A stretch of 64,000 nt of DNA from FEN-1279 sp964501535 (GCA_964501535.1 CAZCSV010000001.1:558001-622000), one strand, 5' to 3'; shown: positions 23,402 through 31,573, counted from the stretch's first letter. Numbers and translations: made by a program. Notes: generated by a model from the letters alone, not told the origin.

Positions 23402-24250
23402 ATGGATATAAAAAAAGTTACTGTAATCGGTGCGGGAACAATGGGAAACGGTATAGCTCATACTTTCGCACAGTTTAATTACGACGTTAATCTCGTGGAC
23501 GTGAATCCGGAGTTTATCGAAAGAGGTTTAGCAAATATTTCAAAAAATATCGACAGGCAAATCAAAAAAGGTATTTTCTCGGAAGACAGGAAAAAAGAAA
23601 TACTCGACAGGATAAAAACATCCACCGACCTGTCAGTTGCCAAAACATCCGATTTAGTGGTAGAAGCCGCAACAGAAAATGCCGAAATTAAAAAAAGTAT
23701 TTTTAAAAATCTCGATAAAATATGTAAAGCCGAATGCATTATAGCGAGTAATACTTCCTCGATTTCTATTACGGAAATCGCCGCAGTAACGAAAAGACCA
23801 GACAAAATAATCGGTATGCATTTTATGAATCCCGTACCGATGATGAAGCTTGTAGAAATCATCCGCGGACTTGCAACCTCTCAGGAAGTTTATGATATCA
23901 TCAGGGACACTTCCGAAAGATTGTCTAAAGTACCCGTGGAAGTCAATGACTACCCGGGTTTCATATCCAACAGAATTTTAATGCCGATGATAAATGAAGC
24001 CGTTTATTGCGTTATGGAAGGCGTCGCTTCTGCGGAAGATATCGATAACGTAATGAAACTCGGAATGAACCATCCGATGGGACCGCTGACCCTGGCGGAT
24101 TTTATCGGTCTCGATGTTTGCTTGTCCATTATGGAAGTTTTGCAAAACGGTCTCGGCGATTCCAAGTACCGCCCGTGCCCCCTGCTTAAAAAAATGGTAG
24201 CCGCCGGTCATCTGGGACGTAAATCCGGAATCGGATTCTATAAATATTAA
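23402..24250 (+). CDS. hbd: 3-Hydroxybutyryl-CoA dehydrogenase
   Basis: A 282-residue NAD(P)-dependent enzyme oxidising 3-hydroxybutyryl-CoA to acetoacetyl-CoA, or the reverse. The Rossmann loop is VIGAGTMGNGIAHTFA; the catalytic His is in IGMHFMNPVPMMKLVEI; the C-terminal helical domain contains NDYPGFISNRILMPMINEA and HPMGPLTLADFIGLDV. The frame is open upstream to 23360, overlapping thiolase, but the Rossmann strand begins right after the Met at 23402, so I start there. Confidence 0.94.
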   Translation: MDIKKVTVIGAGTMGNGIAHTFAQFNYDVNLVDVNPEFIERGLANISKNIDRQIKKGIFSEDRKKEILDRIKTSTDLSVAKTSDLVVEAATENAEIKKSIFKNLDKICKAECIIASNTSSISITEIAAVTKRPDKIIGMHFMNPVPMMKLVEIIRGLATSQEVYDIIRDTSERLSKVPVEVNDYPGFISNRILMPMINEAVYCVMEGVASAEDIDNVMKLGMNHPMGPLTLADFIGLDVCLSIMEVLQNGLGDSKYRPCPLLKKMVAAGHLGRKSGIGFYKY

Positions 24251-24288
24251 TTTAAATAAATCATAAAAAATAAAATTAATTTTAAAAA

Positions 24289-25428
24289 ATGAATTTCGAA
24301 TACACTGAAGAACATAAATACATCAGAGACACTGCAAAAGACTTTGCTGAGAACGAAATCGCACCTTCCTCAGTCCAGAGAGATATTAACGCCGAATTTC
24401 CAACCGAAATCGTAAAAAAACTCGGTGAGCTCGGCTTTATGGGAATGATGGTCTCTCCCGATTGGGGCGGTGCCGGTATGGATACCGTCAGCTACGTAAT
24501 CGCTATGGAGGAAATCTCCAAAGTTGATGCGTCCGTCGGCGTGATTATGTCAGTCAATAACTCCCTTGTATGCTACGGAATCGAAAAATGGGGAACGGAC
24601 GAGCAAAAAGAGAAATACCTTAAACCCCTTGCATCAGGTCAGAAGCTCGGAGCGTTTTGCCTCTCCGAACCCGAAGCAGGAAGCGACGCTACACAGCAGA
24701 AAACCGAAGCTGTCCTTCAGGGCGACCACTATATCCTGAACGGTATGAAAAACTGGATTACAAACGGCACAAAAGCTGACTATTATTTGATTCAGGCAAT
24801 GACAGATAAGTCCAAAGGATATAAGGGCATTACAACCTTTATCGTAGAGAAAACTTCAGAAGGATTCGAAGTCGGTAAAAAAGAGGATAAACTCGGAATC
24901 CGCAGTTCCGATACCTGCTCGATAGGTCTGAATAACTGCATAGTCCCCAAGGAAAACGTGCTCGGAGAAGAAGGCCTCGGATTCAAAATCGCAATGGAAA
25001 CCCTTAACGGAGGCAGAATAGGAATTGCTTCTCAGGCACTCGGAATCGCTCAGGCATCGCTCGAGGCATCGGTAAAATATTCAAAGGAAAGAAAAGCTTT
25101 TAATTCGCCAATCTCGAACCTTCAGGCAATACAGTTCAAACTCGCCGATATGGCATTAAACACCGAATCTGCGAGATTGCTTGTATTCAACGCCGCACTG
25201 AAAAAAGACGCAAAGGAGAAATATGCAAAGGAAGCGGCTATGGCAAAGCTTTTTGCAAGTAAAACAGCCGTCAATAATGCACTCGAAGCAATCCAGATTC
25301 ACGGCGGATACGGCTACGTGCGGGAATATCTGGTCGAAAGATATCTCCGCGATGCAAAAATCACGGAAATATACGAAGGCACAAGCGAAATACAGAAAAT
25401 CGTGATAGCAAGGGATTTGCTGAAGTAA
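24289..25428 (+). CDS. bcd: Acyl-CoA dehydrogenase (short-chain type)
   Basis: A 379-residue FAD enzyme introducing the alpha-beta double bond in acyl-CoA. Marks are FCLSEPEAGSDA and WITNGTKADYYL (FAD/substrate contacts), LGIRSSDTCSIGLNNC, and the C-terminal IQIHGGYGYVREYLVERYLRDAKITEIYEGTSEIQ, where Glu363 is the catalytic base of the short/medium-chain subfamily. With its two upstream neighbours it points to butyryl-CoA/C4 metabolism, though the chain-length preference is inferred. No electron-transferring flavoprotein gene is nearby. Confidence 0.92.
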   Translation: MNFEYTEEHKYIRDTAKDFAENEIAPSSVQRDINAEFPTEIVKKLGELGFMGMMVSPDWGGAGMDTVSYVIAMEEISKVDASVGVIMSVNNSLVCYGIEKWGTDEQKEKYLKPLASGQKLGAFCLSEPEAGSDATQQKTEAVLQGDHYILNGMKNWITNGTKADYYLIQAMTDKSKGYKGITTFIVEKTSEGFEVGKKEDKLGIRSSDTCSIGLNNCIVPKENVLGEEGLGFKIAMETLNGGRIGIASQALGIAQASLEASVKYSKERKAFNSPISNLQAIQFKLADMALNTESARLLVFNAALKKDAKEKYAKEAAMAKLFASKTAVNNALEAIQIHGGYGYVREYLVERYLRDAKITEIYEGTSEIQKIVIARDLLK

Positions 25429-25703
25429 ATGATTTTCAGTAACCTGCAATCGTCTGAGCAACACGCATTTAAAAACATAAAATAAGTTATTTTTTTCTTT
25501 AGCACAGCCACAGATGCACAGATTATTTTTTCTTTTGTCAGGGGGTAACTCCTGACAAGCACAAAAAAGCATTTAATCCTAATTTGTGACGGGAGACCAA
25601 AGAACGGAGACTCCCCGACGCGAGAGAGGAAAGATGGAGGAGTGATTATTATTCATTACTTGAATATTTAAACAATCATTGTTAGATTAAAAATAAAAGC
25701 ATC
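25429..25703. other. Intergenic region with a short dispersed repeat
   Basis: These 275 bp contain a cagccacagatgcacagatt motif at 25505-25524, a variant of an abundant dispersed sequence also present at 48802-48824, and a GC-rich islet near 25589-25640 with a small imperfect inverted repeat (gggag.../ctccc). No open frame or RNA structure that I recognise. Confidence 0.5.
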
Positions 25704-26141
25704 ATGAAAACTTTCCTTTTACTAATTTTTATATGTTTTGTCTTATCTGCAATCTTCTTTTCATGTGCAACATCGAATAAAGATGTATATAATCATTTTC
25801 CTTGTTATGAAAACTGTCCGCCTGATACCGACGGCGTCTTTCGCTCTTATATCGTAAATTTGGGATTCAAAGCGCCTTATGAATCTTCATTTACAATCAG
25901 GTGCGAAGCATTTTTTGTATATCTTAACAGAGATTCTATTTATAGCATAGACAGTGATGCCAATATCTGTTTAAAAGAATTTATAGTTTTGAATACAGAC
26001 TTGTTCCCTAAAAAGAACAGAGAAAAATACATTCATGTATATGAATCATTTTTTTACAATGAATCAAGTGTGTTTATCCCTTTAAGATTAATAAGTTCTA
26101 TTGCTTTCTTCCCAAGAAGTTATTTTGTTCACGATAAATAA
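25704..26141 (+). CDS. Hypothetical lipoprotein
   Basis: A 145-residue protein of unknown function, first gene on the left side of the accessory island. The N-terminus MKTFLLLIFICFVLSAIFFS precedes Cys21 (lipobox FFSC), so it should be an envelope lipoprotein. The mature part has four further cysteines, two close together in PCYENCPPD, that may form disulfides. Codon use is AT-rich like the island genes. No domain recognised. Confidence 0.5.
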   Translation: MKTFLLLIFICFVLSAIFFSCATSNKDVYNHFPCYENCPPDTDGVFRSYIVNLGFKAPYESSFTIRCEAFFVYLNRDSIYSIDSDANICLKEFIVLNTDLFPKKNREKYIHVYESFFYNESSVFIPLRLISSIAFFPRSYFVHDK

Positions 26142-26152
26142 ACAGGAATAAT

Positions 26153-26183
26153 GTAGTATGATTTGTCCTTGTCGGTTTTGGAT
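26153..26183 (-). pseudogene. Scar of the 3' end of a restriction-methylation gene (second scar)
   Basis: 31 bp that match 28562-28592 inside the type IIG gene with one mismatch. On the minus strand it would encode SKTDKDKSYY, the same peptide as in the intact enzyme. It lies 21 bp downstream of the KilA-N gene stop and has no start or remaining frame, so it is a remnant. Confidence 0.75.
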
Positions 26184-26204
26184 GTTTAAAATAAATCTAT
26201 TTAT

Positions 26205-27029
26205 TTATTTCAATTTTTTTATCTGTTTATTATCTAATAATGATTTCATTTGAGTTATTGCGATATTATTCAGCTGAATAAGTCTATCTTTTTGAGATAA
26301 TCCATTATGTATTAAAACAGCATTTATACTTTCCAAATTCGACAGAACTACCAATTGTTCAAGGGTTGCATAATCCCTTACATTTCCTTCCTTACCCTGA
26401 TACTGTTCTCTCCATTCACTTGCTGTAATCCCGAATAAAGCAATATTTAATAAATCTGCTTCATTTGCATAAACAATATTTATTTGTGCTTTAGAGAGCC
26501 GGGGAGGAATTAGTGTATCTTTAATAGCATCGGTATGAATTTTATAATTAACCTTAGCAAGTGTTCTTTGTAAATTCCAATCAAGCTTTAACCTATCGTT
26601 TTCATCATTTTTTAATCTTTGAAATTCTTTAATTAGATAAAGTTTAAATTCAGCACTTAGCCATGACCCGAATTCGAATGCAATATCTTTATGTGCAAAA
26701 GTTCCACCACCATACCTACCCGATTTTGATAAAAGTCCAATGGCATTTGTTGAATCCACCCACTTTTTTGGCGACAGTGAGAAGCTATTAAGACCTGCCA
26801 TTTTTTTAAACCTATCGAATTCGACAGGTTTAAAACCGGGATTATTTAATTGCTCCCAGATTCCTAAAAATTCAATAGTATTTCTATTTCTGAGCCAATT
26901 ATAAATAATTGTCTCATCACCAAATGATTTAATCATATCAGTTAAGGATATGTAATCCTCATTTCTATGTTTAATAATAGAAATTTCTGAACCTTTGACA
27001 AAAATTGTTGATTTTTTTTCTTTTGGCAT
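26205..27029 (-). CDS. KilA-N domain protein
   Basis: A 274-residue protein with an N-terminal KilA-N DNA-binding domain: ISIIKHRNEDYISLTDMIK, YNWLRNRNTIEFLGIWEQL, and the signature GRYGGGTFAHKDIAFEFGSWLSAEFKLYLIKEFQRLK. The C-terminal half (residues about 150-274) is helical with no recognised catalytic motif. KilA-N proteins are frequent in phages and in chromosomal accessory islands, where they are thought to act as DNA-binding regulators. No phage structural genes are nearby. It lies between two scars of the same restriction-methylation gene, so it probably arrived as the accessory gene of an earlier cassette. Confidence 0.82.
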   Translation of the reverse strand: MPKEKKSTIFVKGSEISIIKHRNEDYISLTDMIKSFGDETIIYNWLRNRNTIEFLGIWEQLNNPGFKPVEFDRFKKMAGLNSFSLSPKKWVDSTNAIGLLSKSGRYGGGTFAHKDIAFEFGSWLSAEFKLYLIKEFQRLKNDENDRLKLDWNLQRTLAKVNYKIHTDAIKDTLIPPRLSKAQINIVYANEADLLNIALFGITASEWREQYQGKEGNVRDYATLEQLVVLSNLESINAVLIHNGLSQKDRLIQLNNIAITQMKSLLDNKQIKKLK

Positions 27030-27091
27030 ATTAAATAATTTTAGGCATTATCATTTTAATTAAAAAATATATTTATTTAATTATTTTAATT

Positions 27092-27148
27092 CAGCATTCA
27101 TAATTTGCGTTCTTTGCATCCCGATTTATCGGGACAGCATTCATAATT
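27092..27148. repeat. Palindrome between 14-bp direct repeats
   Basis: The 14-mer cagcattcataatt occurs at 27092-27105 and 27135-27148. Between them is a perfect 7-bp stem with a 2-base loop (tcccgat tt atcggga, 27119-27134). The arrangement matches the palindrome-between-repeats layout at 14286-14402. Confidence 0.7.
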
Positions 27149-27149
27149 C

Positions 27150-27316
27150 TTAAACTCCTTCTACTATTTTTATCTCCTCCTCCGTCAAGCCGTAGAGTTT
27201 ATAGACTTCGGCATCGATTTGGCGGTCGAGGTCGGCACAGCGCCGCTCGTAGTATGATTTATCCTTGTCGGTTTTGGATTCGTGGAGTTGTTTTTTTGAT
27301 TCGAGCATCCGGTCGA
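27150..27316 (-). pseudogene. Remnant of the 3' end of a second restriction-methylation gene
   Basis: A 167-bp leftover reading on the minus strand as the last 55 codons of a type IIG enzyme, ending KLYGLTEEEIKIVEGV and a TAA stop at 27150-27152. The first 70 bp (27247-27316) are identical to 28561-28630 of the intact gene; beyond that the sequences diverge (for example ERRCADLDRQIDAE against ERKCDMLDKQIDSE). It begins 3 bp after the stop of the 379-aa gene. The divergence after a sharp identical block indicates a different allele cut by recombination, not a simple tandem duplication. Confidence 0.88.
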
Positions 27317-27319
27317 TAT

Positions 27320-28459
27320 TCAATTATTAAAAAAACTTTCTATTTCATTTAAAACAGGAATAAAACATTTGAAATCTTCTTTATCACTTCTTTCAAAGCA
27401 AATAAAATTGAGAAATTCTTTCTTTCTTAATTTTTTTCGTTTAACAATATCACCATTTGGTTTATGATATTCGGAATAAATAATATATTTATCTTTAAAT
27501 AGATTTTCATCGAATAAATTTTCAATTCCTTTATTCCATATTTTATTATTTTCATTATACGGTAATTTTAAAGGTACAATATTTTCAGTTTTTAATGAAA
27601 AACAGCTGTTAAACTCCTTTGTTACATCGCTATCAAACAAGAATATTGTTTTAATTTGATGCTTATTTTTTATATAATAATTAAAATGCATCTTCATTTC
27701 GTTTTTTCCACCACCATTATAAAATTTTATATTTAGTTCCGGTTTAAAAAGCTGTTTCGCTTTTTCTAAATATTTACAATTATCTCCCTCACTCCAAACG
27801 ATTTGAATATCTCTATATAATTCAAAAAGTTTTTCTTGATTTTCGTTTGATAAAGTTTTAAAAAAATCTGAGTTTTTAATTTCATTTAGCAAATCCTGAT
27901 AAATTATTATTCTATCTTCTCTAAGTTTTTTTATCGTATTATTTAATTCATCACTTTGTTTTAATAAACCATGTACTTGTAATTCAACAGAAGAGCTCAC
28001 AAATTCATATAAAACGGCATCAATTTTTATTTTATCTAAAAATTTATTTATGTTTGATTCTCTGTCATTAAGAGAATATTTATTATTGAATACTAAAGGT
28101 CTAATAATATATTTTTCATTTTTAAAATTTTTTAACAAATTTTCTTCTTTAAGATATTCAAGAAAATCACTTTCACTGTTTTCGGCGATTTCTAAATTTA
28201 ATTTGAAATTATATGGTTTAATCTTACTTCTCCATTCGGGACGTAAATTATAAGGCCAATTAATTTCTGCAATCCAAATTAATAAATTGTCATGTAATTT
28301 CTCATATTTTTTATAAATATATTTTAATTTGGATAGATAGTCCTCAAATTCATGACATGATTTAATTAATGAATCAACTTCATTTAAACAATTTTCAAAT
28401 TCTTTATTTGATTTATTCATTTTGTATTCAGAATTTAATTGATTATATAAATCATCCAT
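27320..28459 (-). CDS. RM-coupled accessory protein, possible TOPRIM-like C-terminus
   Basis: A 379-residue protein with no signal peptide and no family that I recognise with certainty. The start codon lies one base after the stop of the type IIG gene, so the two are translationally coupled. The N-terminal 200 residues are charged and helical. Around residues 217-275, IVWSEGDNCKYLEKAKQLF is followed by KTIFLFDSDVTKEF: a Glu-Gly pair before a helix and later a DxD strand, the spacing expected of a TOPRIM domain as in OLD-family nucleases. A nuclease or regulator serving the RM system is the likely role. The gene is markedly AT-rich compared with its partner. Confidence 0.6.
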   Translation of the reverse strand: MDDLYNQLNSEYKMNKSNKEFENCLNEVDSLIKSCHEFEDYLSKLKYIYKKYEKLHDNLLIWIAEINWPYNLRPEWRSKIKPYNFKLNLEIAENSESDFLEYLKEENLLKNFKNEKYIIRPLVFNNKYSLNDRESNINKFLDKIKIDAVLYEFVSSSVELQVHGLLKQSDELNNTIKKLREDRIIIYQDLLNEIKNSDFFKTLSNENQEKLFELYRDIQIVWSEGDNCKYLEKAKQLFKPELNIKFYNGGGKNEMKMHFNYYIKNKHQIKTIFLFDSDVTKEFNSCFSLKTENIVPLKLPYNENNKIWNKGIENLFDENLFKDKYIIYSEYHKPNGDIVKRKKLRKKEFLNFICFERSDKEDFKCFIPVLNEIESFFNN

Positions 28460-28460
28460 A

Positions 28461-31400
28461 TTATTCTTTTCCTTCCACGATTTTAATTTCTTCTTCGGTT
28501 AGGTTGTAGAGTTTATAGACTTCGGAGTCGATTTGTTTGTCGAGCATATCGCATTTGCGTTCGTAGTATGATTTATCCTTGTCGGTTTTGGATTCGTGGA
28601 GTTGTTTTTTTGATTCGAGCATCCGGTCGACAAGAGAGACGATAAGGTCGTGTGAATGTTTTTCGGATTTGGTTTGGAAGTTGATTTCTCTTATTGGAAA
28701 CTTTTTACAGTTTTGGATTAATATTTTTTGAAATAAATTTTTTGATAAATCTAAATATTTATAGGAGTGATAAAAATTAATTAAACTTGAGTTTAGTAAC
28801 CCTAAAATATACTTAATACTTTCAAGTCTTTCATTTTTTATTAAAATATTGAAAATTGATTGTACGTTGTATAGTTCTTCACAAGTATATGTAGCATATA
28901 TCCTCAACGGATTTCCACTAACGATTTGACGTATTAATATTCTTTCATTAATAAAAAATCTTTTTTCTCTCGGTGCTCCTAACCAATTTCCATATTTAAT
29001 ATATTCTTTTCCGCCCCATTTGACAAAATATCTTGATACATCACCTCCTTCTAATAATATTTTATAACTATCATCTATTTTTGTTGTTGAATGAAAAACT
29101 CTATCTTTAATTTGTTTTTGAGAATGTCCTTTGTATTTATCATAAGGGGTTAAACCCAAACAAAAATCGCAGATGCTTATTAAATCGATTTTTTCTTTTT
29201 CAATTTTTTTTAATAATTCTTTTATATTTGAATCAGAGAATATATCAAATACAAAAAAATCATTGGAAAGCCAAATTTTGTTGGAAATGTTTTGATATTT
29301 ATCAGCGTTGTCATTACTTATTATATTAATTTTATCGTCTCTATTATATATTTTGCAATCTGTAATATCATTTATTTTGTTTCTTTTAATAATTGTTATA
29401 ATAGTTTCAGCTTTAACATTTTTGAATACATTATCAGGTAATCTTATAATTTCCGATATATTAAATCTATCTAATATTATTTTCCTTAATTTTGTATATG
29501 AACTCTGAAACAATAATGAATTAGGAGTTATATAACCTAATATTCCTTTTGCATTTATTAATTTAAGACATTTTTCAATAAATATTGCGTAAAGATTAAT
29601 TCTGTTTTCTGATGAATCGTAATTTGAGAAATAATATTTTACTTGAATATTAGGTAATCCTTTTATATCAACCCACGGCGGATTTCCTACTATTGCATCG
29701 AAGCCGTATTCCGTCTGGATTCCAGCTTTCGCTGGAATGACAGAGCCGTGTGTTTTTCCTTTGAAAATATGCGGGAACATTGTTTCGAAGTCCATCGGGT
29801 TGAGTTTCTTCTCTTCCTCACTTGCGAACATATTGCCCTGAAGAATATCGGTTCCAATCAAAGAATTTCCGCAGACGATATTTTTGGATAAGTCCGGCAG
29901 GATTTTTTCGTGAAAGAGAGCCTGCATTTCGTTTGCGGTAGCGGTGGTTTCGTCTTCGAGCATTTTAAGAGCGAGCGAAAGCTGTGTAACCTCAACTGCC
30001 TGCGGGTCAATATCCACTCCGTAAATATTATTAACGAGAATTTTTTGTTTCTGCTTGATGCTCAGCACCCACTGACCGTCTTTGTATATGCAGCCGTCTT
30101 TTTTTGCTTCGACGGGATGCGACTGGTAGTATTCGGTGTGGTACTTCAGCAGGGTTTCGAATACTCCGATGAGGAACGAGCCGCTTCCGCAGGCGATATC
30201 GGCGAAGCGGAGAGCGGAGATTTCCTGCGGGGTTTTGCCGTTTGAGTTTTTAAGAGCGGGATCCCTGCCAGGAGCATGCAGGGATGACACAGGGGTCGCA
30301 TGCGGTGATGACACAGTGGTCGCATGCGGTGATGACAAATCGGTGTAGAAGTCACCATAAAGGATTTTTCCGACGGTGTTTTCGACTATGTAATCTACGA
30401 TGTATTTGGGTGTATAGTAAACTCCTCCTGCTTTGCGGACTTCGGGTTTCTCTTCGACCTTTACACGCTGTGCGGTGGCATTGACCACTTTTCCGAGAAA
30501 GCGTTCATAGATAGAGCCGAGTATATGGACGGGTATGGCGTTAAAATCATAAGGGGAATTTTCGTGAGAAATTTCGTCGCAGATTTTTTTAAATGTATTC
30601 TGCTCGGGTCCGCGGAAATCCTGCCCGTCTATGAAATGCTTTTTAAAAACTATGCCGTTATACTTGGCATCGAGAGTGCGGCAGACGGAGATAAATTTTT
30701 TAAAAGGATTTTCATTTTTTACAAAATCGGAGACGATAAAATCGGGCTCGATTTGCTTATCTTCGAGAAAGCGGATAAATACGAGGCGGTCAATAGTACG
30801 CTGTGTGGCTTCGGTCAGTTCTTCACTCGTGAGGGAAGAATCATTTTTCTTAAATGCTTTAGCAAGGGTTTCGCGGACTTTATCAATATATTCGAGGAAG
30901 TCATCATCAATGGACTGATAAGCCGATTTGGCGACTTTTTTTCCTTTGAGTTTCGGGAGAGTATCGGAATATTTCGAAAGAGATTGAGCCGCAACCGAAT
31001 CACGCGAAAAGAGGAAATAGATTTCTTTGAACTTTTCTTCAACGGCATAATCGGTATATCTGTAACATTTATGAGACGGGGTCTGGAGGACCTGATTTAC
31101 GTCCGGCTTCAACCGGCAATCGAGTATATGGAACTCTTCGAAATCGGTAAGCACGGCGACAGGAGTATTGGCGCTCCAGGCGTAGCGTATGGTCTGGAAA
31201 TAATCGTTTGCATTTTTCAGACTTCGGCTCGGCTTTTTTGCTTCGGCGAAAAACTTCGGCTGACGGAATTCGGGCGAAATATAAAAAGCATAATCGGCGC
31301 GCTTGTGAGATTTTTCCACGCTTACGCCTTTTTCGACTTTTACTTCCTGCTCGTAGGGATTTTTCTGGATTTTGTGATAGATATCCCAGCCGAGGGATTC

Positions 31401-31532
31401 GAAAAATTTATCTATGAAATCCTGGCGAACCTGCGCTTCGGAATATTTCGGCGAGAGATAGAGCTGTTCGTTTCTCTTGAAATCGTTTACGAGTTCGCAG
31501 ATTTTTTTAAAAGCGGAATCGAAGTTTTGCAT
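28461..31532 (-). CDS. Type IIG-like restriction-modification enzyme (Eco57I-type methylase fused to nuclease)
   Basis: A 1023-residue single-chain enzyme. Residues about 1-160 are a type I R-subunit N-terminal-like nuclease domain (RADYAFYISPEFRQPKFFAEAKKPS, with E-A-K as the expected catalytic end). The methyltransferase core has FADIACGSGSFLIGVFETL (motif I) and FDAIVGNPPWVDIKG (motif IV) for N6-adenine methylation. A target-recognition part (residues about 780-960) and a C-terminal coiled segment MLESKKQLHESKTDKDKSYY follow. Two repeat elements lie in frame: HATTVSSPHATPVSSLHA at residues about 399-418 and VIPAKAGIQ at about 598-606. Both fall in linkers just before motifs I and IV, so the enzyme could still be active. 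It leads an operon with the 379-aa gene. Confidence 0.88.
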   Translation of the reverse strand: MQNFDSAFKKICELVNDFKRNEQLYLSPKYSEAQVRQDFIDKFFESLGWDIYHKIQKNPYEQEVKVEKGVSVEKSHKRADYAFYISPEFRQPKFFAEAKKPSRSLKNANDYFQTIRYAWSANTPVAVLTDFEEFHILDCRLKPDVNQVLQTPSHKCYRYTDYAVEEKFKEIYFLFSRDSVAAQSLSKYSDTLPKLKGKKVAKSAYQSIDDDFLEYIDKVRETLAKAFKKNDSSLTSEELTEATQRTIDRLVFIRFLEDKQIEPDFIVSDFVKNENPFKKFISVCRTLDAKYNGIVFKKHFIDGQDFRGPEQNTFKKICDEISHENSPYDFNAIPVHILGSIYERFLGKVVNATAQRVKVEEKPEVRKAGGVYYTPKYIVDYIVENTVGKILYGDFYTDLSSPHATTVSSPHATPVSSLHAPGRDPALKNSNGKTPQEISALRFADIACGSGSFLIGVFETLLKYHTEYYQSHPVEAKKDGCIYKDGQWVLSIKQKQKILVNNIYGVDIDPQAVEVTQLSLALKMLEDETTATANEMQALFHEKILPDLSKNIVCGNSLIGTDILQGNMFASEEEKKLNPMDFETMFPHIFKGKTHGSVIPAKAGIQTEYGFDAIVGNPPWVDIKGLPNIQVKYYFSNYDSSENRINLYAIFIEKCLKLINAKGILGYITPNSLLFQSSYTKLRKIILDRFNISEIIRLPDNVFKNVKAETIITIIKRNKINDITDCKIYNRDDKINIISNDNADKYQNISNKIWLSNDFFVFDIFSDSNIKELLKKIEKEKIDLISICDFCLGLTPYDKYKGHSQKQIKDRVFHSTTKIDDSYKILLEGGDVSRYFVKWGGKEYIKYGNWLGAPREKRFFINERILIRQIVSGNPLRIYATYTCEELYNVQSIFNILIKNERLESIKYILGLLNSSLINFYHSYKYLDLSKNLFQKILIQNCKKFPIREINFQTKSEKHSHDLIVSLVDRMLESKKQLHESKTDKDKSYYERKCDMLDKQIDSEVYKLYNLTEEEIKIVEGKE
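29714..29742. repeat. REP-like palindrome, copy 2, inside the RM gene
   Basis: 29 bp related to 4599-4627, with stem tccagc/gctgga around tttc. Read in the gene it encodes VIPAKAGIQ. Compared with copy 1 it shows a t-a to a-t swap across the stem, so pairing is kept. Confidence 0.8.
30261..30345. repeat. 24-bp tandem repeats with terminal hairpin inside the RM gene
   Basis: On the minus strand two to three 24-bp units (core tgtcatcaccgcatgcg) end in a hairpin atccctgc...gcagggat (30261-30268 with 30278-30285). The period, core tgtcatc and terminal hairpin match the array at 11547-11756, so the two loci carry the same element in opposite orientation. The 24-bp length preserves the reading frame and encodes an eight-residue repeat (SSPHATxV). 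Confidence 0.82.
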
Positions 31533-31550
31533 ATAGAATATTTAAATTGC

Positions 31551-31573
31551 GTTACGAATCAGGGATTCGTAAC
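31551..31573. repeat. Perfect palindrome upstream of the RM gene
   Basis: A 10-bp perfect stem gttacgaatc/gattcgtaac with a 3-base loop, 18 bp before the RM start codon. It could be a dispersed repeat or, from its position and symmetry, an operator for the RM operon; I cannot tell which. Confidence 0.6.

Noticed and set aside
25589..25640. GC-rich islet with small inverted repeat as an RNA gene
   Set aside because: Stem is short and imperfect, and no known RNA pattern fits.
25704..31532. A prophage, suggested by the KilA-N gene
   Set aside because: No integrase, capsid, tail, lysis or attachment site is visible; the neighbours are restriction genes and their fragments.
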